This document shows positions 1 through 7,542 of a DNA stretch of 13,918 nt, piece by piece. Source of the DNA: Bacteroidales bacterium UBA4866. Its GTDB lineage: Bacteria > Bacteroidota > Bacteroidia > Bacteroidales > P3. The position numbers and the translations under genes are program-made. The DNA lies in NCBI GenBank assembly GCA_002399565.1, contig DHDW01000008.1, positions 10,147 to 24,064 of the forward strand. The letters run 5' to 3'. Within the stretch, counting starts at the first letter, position 1. Every line of letters starts with the position of its first letter. The notes below the pieces were generated by a model. The model searched no databases and was not told the DNA's origin. It saw only the letters and a list, made by a program, of their open reading frames with translations.

Positions 1-88
1 GCAAGGTGGCAGGATGTATAGTGCAAGGTGGCAGGTTACACTATGTAAGGTGGCAGGATACATAGTGCATCCTGGCAGGTTGCAAAAA
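1..88. repeat. Array A: four tandem 22-bp units
   Basis: Four consecutive 22-bp units start at 1, 23, 45 and 67. Units 1-3 share AAGGTGGCAGG (GTAAGG at the start of unit 3), and unit 4 has ATCCTGGCAGG. The central base of TGGCA lies at 9, 31, 53 and 75, exactly 22 bp apart. Unit 4 is nearly palindromic (CCTG-G-CAGG, with GCA and TGC outside). The junctions between cores alternate in orientation: ATAGTG (18-23), CACTATG (39-45), CATAGTG (61-67). Neighbouring units could therefore form 6-7 bp stems with 15-nt loops. The array touches the window edge and may continue to the left. It is richer in G+C than its surroundings. Function unknown. Confidence 0.85.
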
Positions 89-361
89 TTTTAATTGATA
101 TTACGAAATTTAATCCTTATCTTTTTCAATTATAATAAGGCTTTGATAAACTTATTTCAGATATAAAAATATTTATTGTGCTTTTAATCTCAAATTAATG
201 GTAAATAGCTGATGTTTTGCTAAGAATTTCTAACCTCTAATTTGAGTTTATATTTTACTAACAGCAACTTTCTCTATAAGGATATGATTAATCCTTAGGT
301 TATGAATATTTGCTATAATGTTATTTTTTTTTATTTCTTCTTTTGCAGAATATTTTTGTTT
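89..361. other. AT-rich intergenic region upstream of dnaB
   Basis: I see no credible gene here. It holds several weak inverted repeats: CCTTAT (115-120) with ATAAGG (135-140), the 9-bp pair CTCAAATTA (189-197) and TAATTTGAG (238-246), and a compact 7-bp hairpin at 277-297. The string TTAATCCTTA occurs twice (110-119 and 288-297). Any of these could be a weak terminator for a gene beyond the left edge, or part of the dnaB leader, but none has a strong G+C stem followed directly by a T-run. Confidence 0.5.
277..297. other. 7-bp hairpin TAAGGAT / ATCCTTA
   Basis: TAAGGAT (277-283) and ATCCTTA (291-297) are perfect reverse complements separated by 7 nt. A run of eight or more T lies about 25 nt downstream, too far for a classical intrinsic terminator. 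The hairpin is upstream of the dnaB promoter box, so it would not be in that transcript. It could be a protein-binding dyad or chance in AT-rich DNA. Confidence 0.3.
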
Positions 362-369
362 TATCTTTG
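362..369 (+). promoter_or_regulatory. Bacteroidota-type -7 promoter box for dnaB
   Basis: TATCTTTG matches the TAnnTTTG -7 consensus described for Bacteroides and Flavobacterium primary sigma factors. A TTTG at 342-345 could serve as the -33 element, but its 16-bp spacer is shorter than the usual 19 or so. The box ends only 6 bp before the ATG at 376, so the transcript would start at or almost at the start codon. This argues against translation starting at the in-frame TTG at 343, which lies upstream of the box. Confidence 0.55.
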
Positions 370-375
370 CAATCT

Positions 376-1914
376 ATGGAAAAAAAGGATAATGCTTTTA
401 AGACAAAAACGTCAAGAATTTCTACTGAACAAGCTTTTGTGCTTAATGGAAAGCTACCTCCTCAGGCTTTAGAGCTTGAAGAGGCGGTTTTGGGTGGATT
501 GCTCTTAGACCAAGATGCAATAACAAATTCTATTGACATTATAAGAGAAGAATACTTCTACACTCCCGAACATAGGGAAATCTTTTTAGCAATCAAACAA
601 TTGTTCTACGATAGTTCACCAGTTGATATTCTAACTGTTGTTGAGCAGTTGAAGAAGAATGGTACTTTAGAAATGGTTGGAGGAGCCTATAAGATTTCTA
701 CTCTAACTTCAAGGGTTGCTTCAGGAGCTCATATTGAGTATCATGCACGTATTCTTTCAGAAAAATTTATTCAAAGAGAGCTAATAAGAGTTTCAACCGA
801 AACAATTAAAGATGCTTTTGAGGAAACAACTGATGTTGTTGAATTATTGGATAAGACTGAAACCAATTTAATGGACATAAGCGATAAGAATTTCAAAAGT
901 GATTTTCAAACTTTGGAATCTTTGCTTTATGAAGCTCAACAAGAAATTGAAGCAGCTCAAAAGGCTGAAGGGATTACCTCAGGTATTCCATCGGGTTTTA
1001 GAGAGTTGGATAGCTTGACAACAGGTTTTCATAAAGGGACTCTAATTGTTCTTGCTGCTCGTCCTGCTATGGGTAAAACTGCATTGGCTTTGTCAATGGT
1101 TAGGAATATGGCTGTTGACCATAATATTCCTGTTGCTTTCTTTTCTTTAGAAATGACTGCATTGGAACTTACCATGCGTTTAATTTCTTCTGAGGTTGAA
1201 ATTTCTGGTGATAGACTAAAAAAAGGAGATCAATTAAGAACAGATGAACTTGAACGTTTGCAAGATATTGGAAGACTTTCAAAAGCACCAATCTATATTG
1301 ATGATACTCCACAGTTGAAGATATTTGAATTAAGAGCTAAATGTCGTAGGTTGAAACAGAAATACGATATTAAAATGGTCTTTATTGACTATTTGCAGTT
1401 AATGAGTGGTAGTTCAGACAATAGGGGAGGCAATCGTGAACAGGAAATTAGTACCATTTCTCGTCAATTGAAAGCTCTGTCAAAAGAATTGGGTATTCCT
1501 GTTTTGGCTTTAGCACAGCTTTCTCGTGCTGTTGAAACTCGAGGAGGAACAAAAAAACCTATGCTTTCCGACCTTAGAGAGTCTGGAGCAATTGAGCAAG
1601 ATGCCGATATAGTTATGTTTATCTATCGTCCAGAATATTATGGAATTGTTGATGGAGATGAGAAAGGCCCAACAATTGGTATGGCAGATATTCTACTTCA
1701 AAAGCATCGTTCTGGACCAGTTGGGGAAGTACGTTTGAAGTTTGAAAGTCGTTTTGCTAAATTCCTCAATAAGGATTATATGATTGACGCTCCAATGCAA
1801 GACATTATGGGAAGAAATATTAATTTTGACAGTGAGGGAAGACCAAATGCAATCATTGCATCAAAGATGAATGCAGATGATGATTTACCAGCAGATGACG
1901 ATTCAGCATTTTAA
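376..1914 (+). CDS. dnaB: Replicative DNA helicase DnaB
   Basis: Hexameric 5'-3' helicase that unwinds DNA at the replication fork and works with DnaG primase. I chose the ATG at 376 (512 aa) over the in-frame TTG at 343 because a -7 promoter box lies between them. Residue numbers are from that ATG. The N-terminal domain begins at PPQALELEEAVLG (about 28-40). The RecA-like domain has Walker A ARPAMGKT (228-235), the SLEM motif (257-260), Walker B VFIDYLQL (335-342), LSDLRESGAIEQDAD (397-411) and the KHRSGP arginine-finger region (443-448). Length is normal for the family and there is no intein in the ATPase motifs. The tail is acidic (DDDLPADDD), ending in a phenylalanine. The next gene starts 9 bp after the stop and is probably co-transcribed. 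Identification is secure; the start is fairly secure. Confidence 0.97.
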   Translation: MEKKDNAFKTKTSRISTEQAFVLNGKLPPQALELEEAVLGGLLLDQDAITNSIDIIREEYFYTPEHREIFLAIKQLFYDSSPVDILTVVEQLKKNGTLEMVGGAYKISTLTSRVASGAHIEYHARILSEKFIQRELIRVSTETIKDAFEETTDVVELLDKTETNLMDISDKNFKSDFQTLESLLYEAQQEIEAAQKAEGITSGIPSGFRELDSLTTGFHKGTLIVLAARPAMGKTALALSMVRNMAVDHNIPVAFFSLEMTALELTMRLISSEVEISGDRLKKGDQLRTDELERLQDIGRLSKAPIYIDDTPQLKIFELRAKCRRLKQKYDIKMVFIDYLQLMSGSSDNRGGNREQEISTISRQLKALSKELGIPVLALAQLSRAVETRGGTKKPMLSDLRESGAIEQDADIVMFIYRPEYYGIVDGDEKGPTIGMADILLQKHRSGPVGEVRLKFESRFAKFLNKDYMIDAPMQDIMGRNINFDSEGRPNAIIASKMNADDDLPADDDSAF

Positions 1915-1923
1915 TAAATAGAT

Positions 1924-3186
1924 ATGAAAAAGACATTCTCCATTATAATTGCTTTATTGCTTAGCTCCTATGCGTTTTCATTGCACATACTTATTCCTAT
2001 GGATGAAACTCAAAAGAATCACCTCAAAGCTTATGGAGTTGCTTATTGGGTTTTGTCTCAGAATGCAGAAGTGAGTTGGCTTTTGAACTATAGGGGAGGA
2101 GCTTTTTTAATAAAGCACGATGATAATATTGAAAGGCAGTGTAAGTTAAGAGGAGTAACCTATAATAATATTGCAGATGTTCAAGCAGCTCAAATTGTTA
2201 GTGAGATTGCAGAGCCAGAAGTGAATATGGATGTTGTTAAACTTCAAAAAGCTCCAAAGATTGCAGTCTATTCTCCCAAAAACAAACTTCCTTGGGATGA
2301 TGCAGTTACTCTTGTATTGACCTATGCCGAGATTCCTTATGATGTGCTTTATGATGATGAAATTCTTAAAGGAGTTCTCCCAATTTACGATTGGTTACAC
2401 CTTCATCATGAAGACTTCACTGGGCAATATGGCAAGTTTTGGGCAAATTATCGCAATCAAACTTGGTATATGGAAGATGTTAGAGCAAATGAAGAAATGG
2501 CTTTAAAACATGGATTTAAGAAAGTTTCTCAATTAAAGTTAGCAGTAGCCAAAAAGATTAAAGACTTTGTTGCTGGAGGAGGCTTTATGTTTGCAATGTG
2601 TTCGGCTCCTGATAGTTTTGATATAGCCTTAGCTGCAGAAGGAACAGATATTTGTGATGTTATGTTTGATGGAGATGCAATGGACCCCAATGCACAGCAA
2701 AAATTAGACTATTCTAAATGTTTTGCTTTTAGGAACTTTACCATTGAAACAAATCCAACTAAATATGAGAAGTCAAATATTGATGTAACACCTCAAAGAG
2801 CAAGGTTGGTTAATGAAAAGAATGATTTATTTGTATTATTTGATTTTTCTGCAAAGTGGGATTGGATACCAACCATGCTAACACAAAACCACACAAAGAT
2901 AATTAAAGGTTTTATGGGACAAAGCACCGCATTCAATAAAAGCTTGTTAAAACCAAACGTTTTAATTTTGGGAGATAATAAATCAATTGATGAAGTTAGA
3001 TATATTCATGGAACATTTGCAAAAGGCACTTGGACATTTCTTTCAGGACATGACCCAGAAGATTATCAACATTATGTTGGCGACCCAGTAACTGATTTAA
3101 GTTTATTCCCTAACTCAGCAGGTTATAGATTAATCCTAAATAATATCCTTTTCCCAGCTGCAAAAAAAGAAAAACAAAAGACATAA
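1924..3186 (+). CDS. Secreted protein of unknown function, glutamine-amidotransferase-like fold
   Basis: 420 aa, opening with an apparent Sec signal peptide (MKKTFSIIIALLLSSYAFS). After that the protein is soluble with no further membrane segment. Blocks that look strongly constrained are QKNHLKAYGVAYWVL (30-44), WLLNYRGGAF (52-61), KIAVYSPKNKLPWDDAVTLVL (112-132), YDWLHLHHEDFTGQYG (155-170), FVAGGGFMFAMCSAPDSFDI (215-234) and TFLSGHDPEDYQH (371-383). The GGGFMFAMCS turn with Cys226 resembles a nucleophile elbow, and the late SGHDPE block resembles the end of class I glutamine-amidotransferase or ThuA-like folds. I infer that fold; no activity can be assigned. From memory, relatives in Bacteroidota are often labelled asparagine synthetase B. 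The sequence lacks the N-terminal Cys glutaminase and the SGGLDS loop of real AsnB, so I do not adopt that name. It lies 9 bp after dnaB and probably shares its transcript. Gene call secure, function unknown. Confidence 0.9.
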   Translation: MKKTFSIIIALLLSSYAFSLHILIPMDETQKNHLKAYGVAYWVLSQNAEVSWLLNYRGGAFLIKHDDNIERQCKLRGVTYNNIADVQAAQIVSEIAEPEVNMDVVKLQKAPKIAVYSPKNKLPWDDAVTLVLTYAEIPYDVLYDDEILKGVLPIYDWLHLHHEDFTGQYGKFWANYRNQTWYMEDVRANEEMALKHGFKKVSQLKLAVAKKIKDFVAGGGFMFAMCSAPDSFDIALAAEGTDICDVMFDGDAMDPNAQQKLDYSKCFAFRNFTIETNPTKYEKSNIDVTPQRARLVNEKNDLFVLFDFSAKWDWIPTMLTQNHTKIIKGFMGQSTAFNKSLLKPNVLILGDNKSIDEVRYIHGTFAKGTWTFLSGHDPEDYQHYVGDPVTDLSLFPNSAGYRLILNNILFPAAKKEKQKT

Positions 3187-3190
3187 AAAT

Positions 3191-3300
3191 TTACACGCCG
3201 TATCTCTATTATTTACACGCCGTCAAAAGCATCATTTCACGGCGTCTGACGATGCATTTTACGGCGTCAAACACATCGTTTCATGGCGTGTGATTTTTAG
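3191..3300. repeat. Array B: five tandem 22-bp dyad units
   Basis: Five units start at 3191, 3213, 3235, 3257 and 3279, exactly 22 bp apart. Each opens with an 11-bp core: TTACACGCCGT (twice), then TTTCACGGCGT, TTTTACGGCGT and TTTCATGGCGT. The other 11 bp of each unit vary. The heart is ACG-C-CGT or ACG-G-CGT, a 7-bp dyad around one base, with centres at 3198, 3220, 3242, 3264 and 3286. The central base is C in units 1-2 and G in units 3-5, so the two kinds can pair. ACGCCGT (3217-3223) with ACGGCGT (3239-3245) leaves a 15-nt loop, and ACACGCC (3193-3199) pairs with GGCGTGT (3285-3291). The array begins 4 bp after the stop of the upstream gene and lies between convergent genes, so it might act as a bidirectional terminator. 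Unlike a classical one, it has no T-run. Confidence 0.9.
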
Positions 3301-3331
3301 AGTGTTGTTTTAGCAGTTGAAAAACATGAAA

Positions 3332-4537
3332 TCATAATAGTTCAGCTCTATTTTTTGCTCTATTTTTTGAAACAATTGTAAAACTAATCATTAATAATGC
3401 AGCAATTAGAGCCATAATTGCTCCAAAGTAGAAAGGAGCTTGAGAATTAACATTATCATAAAGTTTTCCTGCTATCAAACTTGCAGGCAAAAGAGCAATC
3501 CCTAAAATTGCATGATAGAGTCCAAATCCTGTACCTTTTAAATCCTTGCTAACAATATCAGATACCATAGCTTTTTGACTTGTATCAACTAATGCACTAT
3601 AAAGACCATAAAGAATAAAAAGAAAAACAAAAATTCTTACGTTGTTGAAAGCTCCAAAACAAATATAAACAATTGCATAAACAATAAATCCTGCAATAAT
3701 AAGCTTTCCTCTACCAATTCTATCGGAAAGTTTCCCAATAGGTATTGCAAGAAAAACACTTACGGAATTAAATATCATGTAAATAAAAGGAACATAAGCC
3801 TTGTCTATCCCTGTTTCATAAGTTTTTATAAGCATAAGTGTATCGGTTGAATTTCCCAAGGAGAATATAAAAACTATTAACAAGAAAAAATAAAACCTTT
3901 TAGGAAGGTTTTTAATTGAAACTTCAGATTTTTTTTTATTGTCAATAACTTGTTCCTTTTTAGGCTCTTTAATGAAAAATATGATTGTAAGTACTCCAAT
4001 TATGGCAGGAATTGTGGCTAACAGGAATATATTACTATAATTGATGGGTAGGTATTTTAATAATAAAAATGCAATTAGTGGTCCCAAAATAGCACCACTA
4101 TTATCCATTGCTTTATGAAAACCAAAGCTTTTACCCATTTCATTTTTTTTAGTAGAAGCAGAAACTAAACTATCTCTTGGAGCAGTGCGAATCCCTTTTC
4201 CTATGCGTTCAGAAAAGCGGAGATAAAGAACTTGAACAGGAAACTTCACAAAAGCATAGATAGGAGTTACTAATGCACTTAAACCATATCCAATAATCAT
4301 AAAGGGTTTTTTCTTACCAATCTTATCGCTCCAAAGCCCTGAAATTGCTTTAAGTAAGGATGCAGTGCTTTCTGCAATACCTTCAATTAGAGAAATTGTA
4401 GTTTTGGAAGAGCCCATTGAAAGTAAGAAAAGAGGCATAACACTATAAATCATCTTTGCAGATGTATCAGTAAAAAAACTAGTTAATCCAGTGAAAAATA
4501 CATTTTTTTCTAATCCTAAAATCTTTTTTCCCTTCAT
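3332..4537 (-). CDS. Major facilitator superfamily transporter
   Basis: 401 aa inner-membrane protein, the usual size for a 12-helix MFS carrier. The family signature (motif A) appears in both halves: GLWSDKIGKK at about 67-76 and GKLSDRIGRGK at about 268-278. A basic ERIGKGIRTAPRDSL segment (110-124) follows TM4. A charged linker rich in lysine (about 191-213) separates the two six-helix bundles. Its start is 49 bp beyond the stop of the GH92 mannosidase gene and it is the last gene of the minus-strand unit. Context suggests import of a sugar released by the mannosidases, but MFS sequences of this kind also include drug and metabolite exporters. Substrate not determined from sequence. Confidence 0.88.
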   Translation of the reverse strand: MKGKKILGLEKNVFFTGLTSFFTDTSAKMIYSVMPLFLLSMGSSKTTISLIEGIAESTASLLKAISGLWSDKIGKKKPFMIIGYGLSALVTPIYAFVKFPVQVLYLRFSERIGKGIRTAPRDSLVSASTKKNEMGKSFGFHKAMDNSGAILGPLIAFLLLKYLPINYSNIFLLATIPAIIGVLTIIFFIKEPKKEQVIDNKKKSEVSIKNLPKRFYFFLLIVFIFSLGNSTDTLMLIKTYETGIDKAYVPFIYMIFNSVSVFLAIPIGKLSDRIGRGKLIIAGFIVYAIVYICFGAFNNVRIFVFLFILYGLYSALVDTSQKAMVSDIVSKDLKGTGFGLYHAILGIALLPASLIAGKLYDNVNSQAPFYFGAIMALIAALLMISFTIVSKNRAKNRAELL

Positions 4538-4586
4538 TAGTTAATAGTAATTTTATTCAAAGTTGAACGAGATATTCAAAATATTA

Positions 4587-7541
4587 TTAATCTATCATAA
4601 TTTCATCAATAAATATCCAAGATTTTTCGCCTTTTGCAATATGCCAATCGGGAATTGGTCCTATGTTAATTGCTTCAACTTTAATGTAGCGTGCTGAAAA
4701 AGGGTTAGTGGTGTAGAAAGTATTAGTAATTGTTGTTGGGTCTGTTTCATGGATTGGAGTTGAGATGGTTTCTAAAAGAGTAAAGTTTTCACCGTCATCT
4801 GAAATATAGTAGTTCACTTCCTTTGGTAAGAATATCCATGATTTAATATCTTGAATGAAATTACCTCCAATATGAGTAACGTTTTGTTTTTCTCCCAAAT
4901 CAACTATGGCAACAAAGTTTTCTCCATAATATCCTTGCCATTTGCTTAATCTCCATTTGTTTCCTCCTCTAATTTGGTCAATCAAACAATCTGCTCCTCC
5001 TCCAGTATATTGAGGGTTTGGCTCACTAAGAAGTTTTACTTTTCTTCCAGCAGGAATTTTGTTGAATCTCATACTAATAGGAATGCTTTCAATATTCTCT
5101 TCAGTGGTATTCACTGCTGTAATTCTTACCGTTTCGTCAATCTTAATGTTTCTTCTTTTATAATCATTGTCTCCAAAATGAACCAATTTTCTTCCGTCGT
5201 CATAGTCAAGTGTAGGCATTATTATATTTCCGTTTATTGAATTTACAAACACTTGTTTTTTATCGGTAAAAGTTTGTGTCCCCTCATATTCAAAGTATGG
5301 TACAATTGCAATTTGATGATCTTTAATTTCGCTGTTAGGACGGTTAGCTTCTTTCTTCCCAAATTTTTTGTTAGGCTTCGAATCCATTTCAAAGTCAATT
5401 ACTCCACCATTCATAATATCAAAGTGATTTAAGTAAGAGTTCTTGTATTTCTTACCATTAAGTTCAATAGACTTAACATACATTTCTTTTTCCTTTTGAG
5501 GAGCATTAATCACAAATGTTTTCCCATTTTCCAACTTAATGGTTGCTTTTGAGAAAAGGGGAGAGCCAATAACATATTCATTTGAGCCAGGGCAAACTGG
5601 ATAGAAGCCTAAAGAACTCATAATATACCATGCAGACATTTGTCCAGCATCATCATTCCCACAAATACCATCTGGTTTGTCGCTATAAAGAGTAGTTAAA
5701 ATTCGTCTAACCAATTCTTGAGTTTTCCATGCTTCTCCTGCATAAGTATAGAGATATGCCATATGATGAGAAGGTTCATTTCCATGTGCATACTGTCCAA
5801 TTAAACCTGTAACATCAGCTTGATTACGTCCTGTAGGCTTTTCTTTTGAATTAAAACAATCATCCAAAAGTTTTGTAAATGCTTCATCTGAGCCAATAAG
5901 TTTAATGAATCCCTTAACATCTTGAGGAACATAGAAACCATATTGCCAGCCATTGCCTTCAGTATAATTAATATCTATTTGTTTCGGGTCAAAATCTGAA
6001 GTAAACTTACCATTAATCTTAGGCTGAATAAATTTATTCTTAGGGTTAAATAAATTCTTGTAGTTTTGAGCTTTCTTAATAAACTCTTCATAAATATAAG
6101 TTTCGTTCCTTTGTTTTGCAACTTGAGCAACACACCACATATTATAAGAATACTCTAAGGTTTTTGAAACACTCTCATGTTCTAATTCCGATGAAATATA
6201 ACCATTCTCATCAAAAAGGTCTAACCCATTAAGTTCAGGATTATAAACCCCTCTTTTTTCAAGATTTTTAATTCTTCTTGCGCTGCTAGCATTGTTTATC
6301 ATGGCTTGCAAAGTCAACTTTTCATCTCCTCTAATCCCTTTCATATAAGCATCAGCAATCATAGAAATTCCATGAAACCCAATCATACAATATGTTTCGT
6401 AGCTTGATAATTCCCAAACAGGAAGAATTCCACTTTGATTGTACATATCCAAAGCAGTATTAACAAAATCTTTAGTTCGTTTTTGATCAATGATTGTTAA
6501 AAGAGGATGAAGGGCGCGATAAGTATCCCAAAGAGAAAATACTGTATAGCGATTATATTTTTCAGCTTTATGAATCTTTCTATCCATTCCAAGATATTGT
6601 CCATCAACATCAGAATAAAGATTTGGAGAAATCATAGAATGATACATTGCTGTGTAGAAAGTACGTTGTTGTTCTAAAGTTCCTCCTTCAATATCAATTT
6701 TATTTAATTCTTTTTCCCAAAGTTGATTGGCAATTTGCTTAGCATCATCAAATCCTTTAGCCTTTTCAGCTCTAAGGTTTTTTAATGCACCATCAGTACT
6801 AACAGAAGATACAGAAACAGCAATATCCAATTTTGAATCTTCTGCACTATTTATTCCAAAAGAAAGAAATAACTGAACATTTGCAGAATCATACTCCAAA
6901 GAAAGAATAGGTTCTGAGAAAGAAGCAGCAAAATATATTATCTGATCTTCATTCCAAGCCTTAGAACGACGCATACCAACAATTGTTTTATCATCAATTT
7001 TCTCCCATGATGAAGCAAGCAGTTGATCTCTATGTTTTAAATCAATCAAAAGATTTCTTTCTCTATCCTTTCCGTGAAAATGATAACGATGATACCCTGC
7101 TCTTTCAGTTGCAGTAAGTTCAACAAAGATAGGAGATTTAGAAAGCATTACAGAATAATAACCTGCATTAGCTTTTTCATTTTTATGAGAAAAAACTTCA
7201 GCAAAACCATTTGCATCTCTTCCTTTAGTGGTAGGCATAAAAAGAATATCACCATAGTCAGAACAACCAGTTCCAGAAAGATGAGTATGAGAAAATCCAT
7301 AAATAACAGAGTCTGAATAATGATAAGCACTACATCCATCCCATCCATCCAAACGAGTATCGGGACTTAATTGCACCATACCAAAAGGAGCAACAGCACC
7401 AGGGTAGGTGTGACCATGAAAAGCTGTTCCAATAAAAGGATCAACCAAATCAACCTTACTCTTATAATGTAATGAACTTTGAGCAAATAGGCTTATGCTA
7501 ACCAAACTAACTAAACCAACTAATAAACTTCTCTTTTTCAT
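4587..7541 (-). CDS. GH92 family alpha-mannosidase, secreted
   Basis: Exo-acting alpha-mannosidase, typically calcium-dependent and active on alpha-1,2 (sometimes 1,3 or 1,6) mannose of N-glycans and mannans. I start at the ATG at 7541 (984 aa), not at the in-frame ATG at 7571. It is 1 bp beyond the stop of the preceding gene and begins a clear signal peptide, MKKRSLLVGLVSLVSISLFAQ. Family motifs, numbered from this start: GWDGCSAYHYSD (66-77), GFSHTHLSGTGCSDYGD (82-98), HGNEPSHHMAY with candidate general acid Glu589, and GNDDAGQMSAWY with candidate catalytic aspartates 630 and 631. The protein is longer than a bare GH92 enzyme (about 740-780 aa). A segment at about 745-835 resembles the chitobiase C-terminal-like fold, and about 845-984 looks like an F5/8 type C (discoidin, carbohydrate-binding) module. 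It probably acts in the periplasm or at the cell surface; linkage specificity is unknown. Confidence 0.93.
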   Translation of the reverse strand: MKKRSLLVGLVSLVSISLFAQSSLHYKSKVDLVDPFIGTAFHGHTYPGAVAPFGMVQLSPDTRLDGWDGCSAYHYSDSVIYGFSHTHLSGTGCSDYGDILFMPTTKGRDANGFAEVFSHKNEKANAGYYSVMLSKSPIFVELTATERAGYHRYHFHGKDRERNLLIDLKHRDQLLASSWEKIDDKTIVGMRRSKAWNEDQIIYFAASFSEPILSLEYDSANVQLFLSFGINSAEDSKLDIAVSVSSVSTDGALKNLRAEKAKGFDDAKQIANQLWEKELNKIDIEGGTLEQQRTFYTAMYHSMISPNLYSDVDGQYLGMDRKIHKAEKYNRYTVFSLWDTYRALHPLLTIIDQKRTKDFVNTALDMYNQSGILPVWELSSYETYCMIGFHGISMIADAYMKGIRGDEKLTLQAMINNASSARRIKNLEKRGVYNPELNGLDLFDENGYISSELEHESVSKTLEYSYNMWCVAQVAKQRNETYIYEEFIKKAQNYKNLFNPKNKFIQPKINGKFTSDFDPKQIDINYTEGNGWQYGFYVPQDVKGFIKLIGSDEAFTKLLDDCFNSKEKPTGRNQADVTGLIGQYAHGNEPSHHMAYLYTYAGEAWKTQELVRRILTTLYSDKPDGICGNDDAGQMSAWYIMSSLGFYPVCPGSNEYVIGSPLFSKATIKLENGKTFVINAPQKEKEMYVKSIELNGKKYKNSYLNHFDIMNGGVIDFEMDSKPNKKFGKKEANRPNSEIKDHQIAIVPYFEYEGTQTFTDKKQVFVNSINGNIIMPTLDYDDGRKLVHFGDNDYKRRNIKIDETVRITAVNTTEENIESIPISMRFNKIPAGRKVKLLSEPNPQYTGGGADCLIDQIRGGNKWRLSKWQGYYGENFVAIVDLGEKQNVTHIGGNFIQDIKSWIFLPKEVNYYISDDGENFTLLETISTPIHETDPTTITNTFYTTNPFSARYIKVEAINIGPIPDWHIAKGEKSWIFIDEIMID

Positions 7542-7542
7542 A

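Noticed and set aside
1..88. Replication-origin iterons next to dnaB
   Set aside because: A 22-bp period resembles some plasmid iterons, but the same design recurs at two loci away from dnaB with other cores, and no rep gene, DnaA-box cluster or parA/B is seen.
314..319. TATAAT as a sigma-70 -10 box
   Set aside because: Bacteroidota primary sigma factors use TAnnTTTG, AT-rich DNA gives chance TATAAT, and a good -7 box lies closer to dnaB.
343..375. TTG start giving a longer DnaB (523 aa)
   Set aside because: A -7 promoter box at 362-369 lies inside the added segment, and the extra residues do not resemble DnaB N-termini. ATG at 376 fits better.
2324..2506. Small overlapping + strand reading frame
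   Set aside because: It lies wholly inside the secreted-protein gene in another frame and its product has no recognisable feature.
1924..3186. Asparagine synthetase B
   Set aside because: No N-terminal catalytic Cys glutaminase and no SGGLDS-type ATP loop; the protein is secreted.
4974..5240. Plus-strand reading frame antisense to the GH92 gene
   Set aside because: Antisense shadow of a well-supported gene. The same applies to the frames at 7074-7316, 7495-7686, 10126-10317, 10826-11092, 11168-11383 and 12206-12403.
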